This document shows positions 63,150 to 64,000 of a DNA stretch of 64,000 nt, one piece after another. The notes under the pieces were generated by a model. The model saw nothing but the letters and a program-made list of their open reading frames with translations, had not been told where the DNA came from and did not search any database. Within the stretch, counting starts at the first letter, position 1. Each line of letters opens with the position of its first letter. Source of the DNA: Flavobacteriaceae bacterium (GTDB lineage Bacteria > Bacteroidota > Bacteroidia > Flavobacteriales > Weeksellaceae). Both the position numbers and the translations under genes were made by a program. The stretch is from NCBI GenBank assembly GCA_018260565.1, contig JAGLAZ010000005.1, positions 51,427 through 115,426 of the forward strand, read 5' to 3'.

Positions 63150-64000
63150 TAATCAGTTTCTAAAAATTTTGTTATGTTCGGGAATAATACTGTATCTCGC
63201 CAAGATTTTGAAAATAAACGAGGTACATGTCCTTTACCTTCCATTAAGATTAATTGATGTGGAACATTCTTTTCTGTAAGAACTTTATCTAAAATTTTCC
63301 CTTGCTCCACATTTACCAAGGGATCTTTGGTACCTTGAAAAATGAGCGTTGGCACCTTACTCACTTGAGATATTGGACTGGCTTTAATATAATCTTCTCG
63401 CGTTACCTCTTTTGGTCTTTTACCAAATATAGAGTTGATTACAACATGAGAATATTGTTTGTATTTACTAGAATTAAATGTTTCCGACATAAAATCAGCA
63501 GGTCCAGCTAAACTTATAATTTTTGAAATCTGATCTGGATGCCTATATCCGTATAATAACGCTAAATGGCCACCAGCACTTTCACCCAATAAAACAATTT
63601 TTTCAGGTAACATCTCTTTCTTTTCTTCTCTTAATTTTTGGTATTGTTCTATGGCCTTACCTACATCACTTACCTGATCTTCATAGCTAATCCCATGGGT
63701 AGCTAATCTATAGTTAATAGATAAAGTGGTGTATCCAGCATCATGTAAATAATTCTGAATTTGATACAAATGGCTTTTATTCCCAATTTTCCATCCACCT
63801 CCATGAATAAGCAGAACTAAAGGCGAATTTTCAACCTTTTTGGCAGGTATCCAAACATCCATAATATTCCTTTTATGCTTACCGTACGGAATATTAAAAG
63901 CTTTCTGCTCGCCGGTATCTCCTATAAACAATTTTTGTTTGGTACTACAACTTGTGATTAATAAGGTAATTATAAGTAAAAAACCCGAGAATGTTATTTT
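63146..64000 (-). CDS. Lipoprotein alpha/beta-hydrolase (esterase/lipase type), 5' end outside window
   Basis: The frame is open to the window edge. Reading past the TTG at 63931 gives KITFSGFLLIITLLITSCST, a lipoprotein signal with Cys in LITSC, so the true start lies just beyond 64000. The catalytic domain has the oxyanion HGGGWKIG motif, the nucleophile in GESAGGHLALL, the acid in GTKDPLVNVEQ and His in GKGHVPRLF. It resembles the BD-FAE/hormone-sensitive-lipase-like esterases that deacylate sugars or small esters. It is anchored on the periplasmic side of a membrane. The substrate is unknown. Confidence 0.88.
   Translation of the reverse strand, partial: KITFSGFLLIITLLITSCSTKQKLFIGDTGEQKAFNIPYGKHKRNIMDVWIPAKKVENSPLVLLIHGGGWKIGNKSHLYQIQNYLHDAGYTTLSINYRLATHGISYEDQVSDVGKAIEQYQKLREEKKEMLPEKIVLLGESAGGHLALLYGYRHPDQISKIISLAGPADFMSETFNSSKYKQYSHVVINSIFGKRPKEVTREDYIKASPISQVSKVPTLIFQGTKDPLVNVEQGKILDKVLTEKNVPHQLILMEGKGHVPRLFSKSWRDTVLFPNITKFLETDY

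Overview
The window is chromosomal DNA from a low-G+C member of the Bacteroidota, most likely class Flavobacteriia and of Chryseobacterium/Weeksellaceae type. This is inferred from a gliding-motility lipoprotein (GldI), a subtilisin-like protease with a type IX secretion C-terminal domain, DUF4294, a ~1545-residue DnaE carrying its own N-terminal exonuclease domain, a DnaG without the usual zinc ligands, TAnnTTTG-type promoter sequence and few Shine-Dalgarno sequences. Most of it is ordinary, densely packed housekeeping DNA. I see no insertion sequence, prophage or CRISPR array.

Layout. 1-5.2 kb (minus strand): a fused E1 dehydrogenase (cut by the window edge), polyprenyl diphosphate synthase, a secreted beta-propeller-like protein, rlmN, queA and a flavin-binding split-barrel protein. 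5.3-8.2 kb: a small membrane protein, an S9 peptidase, a DNA glycosylase gene broken by an in-frame stop, and tRNA-Arg(UCG). 8.2-13 kb: an outer-membrane barrel protein and a large TPR protein in one operon. 13-18.4 kb: amino-acid permease, J-domain protein and gcvP. 18.4-23 kb: a G+C-richer block with palindromic repeats followed by dinB and a second, short dnaE, a likely error-prone polymerase pair. 23-29 kb: an alpha/beta-hydrolase-like protein lacking its triad, tyrS, a POT transporter broken by two in-frame stops, and its intact tandem paralogue. 29-34 kb: LuxC-like acyl-CoA reductase, ferredoxin, serC, serA and DUF1015. 34-44.5 kb: cyclophilin-FKBP fusion, gldI, ilvE, mnmD, nudix, DUF4294, M42 peptidase, rpe, ndk, rsgA, DAHP synthase/chorismate mutase and dnaX. 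44.5-56 kb: di-heme peroxidase, a PhoX-like gene broken by TGA, clpP, dnaG, tsaE and the main dnaE. 56-64 kb: T9SS subtilase, a second fused E1, a glycosyltransferase, prfB, a DedA protein and a lipoprotein esterase cut by the right edge.

Main points for a second look: (1) dnaX is split at an A10 run in the coding strand, and the -1 frame is open for a further 217 codons, so one gene should give both gamma and tau by slippage. (2) The ndk-rsgA gap holds a near-consensus sigma-54 promoter correctly placed before a short two-hairpin transcript with a plus-strand terminator, on the strand opposite to both neighbours: a candidate small RNA. (3) Three genes carry four in-frame stops (TAG, TAA, TAA, TGA) but no frameshift. 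(4) There is a dinB/second-dnaE mutagenesis cassette. (5) One alpha/beta hydrolase has all three triad positions substituted. Genes group by job: replication (dnaX, dnaG, two dnaE, dinB), translation and tRNA/rRNA maturation (rlmN, queA, tyrS, mnmD, tsaE, rsgA, prfB), serine/glycine/branched-chain/aromatic amino-acid metabolism (serC, serA, gcvP, ilvE, DAHP synthase) and envelope functions.
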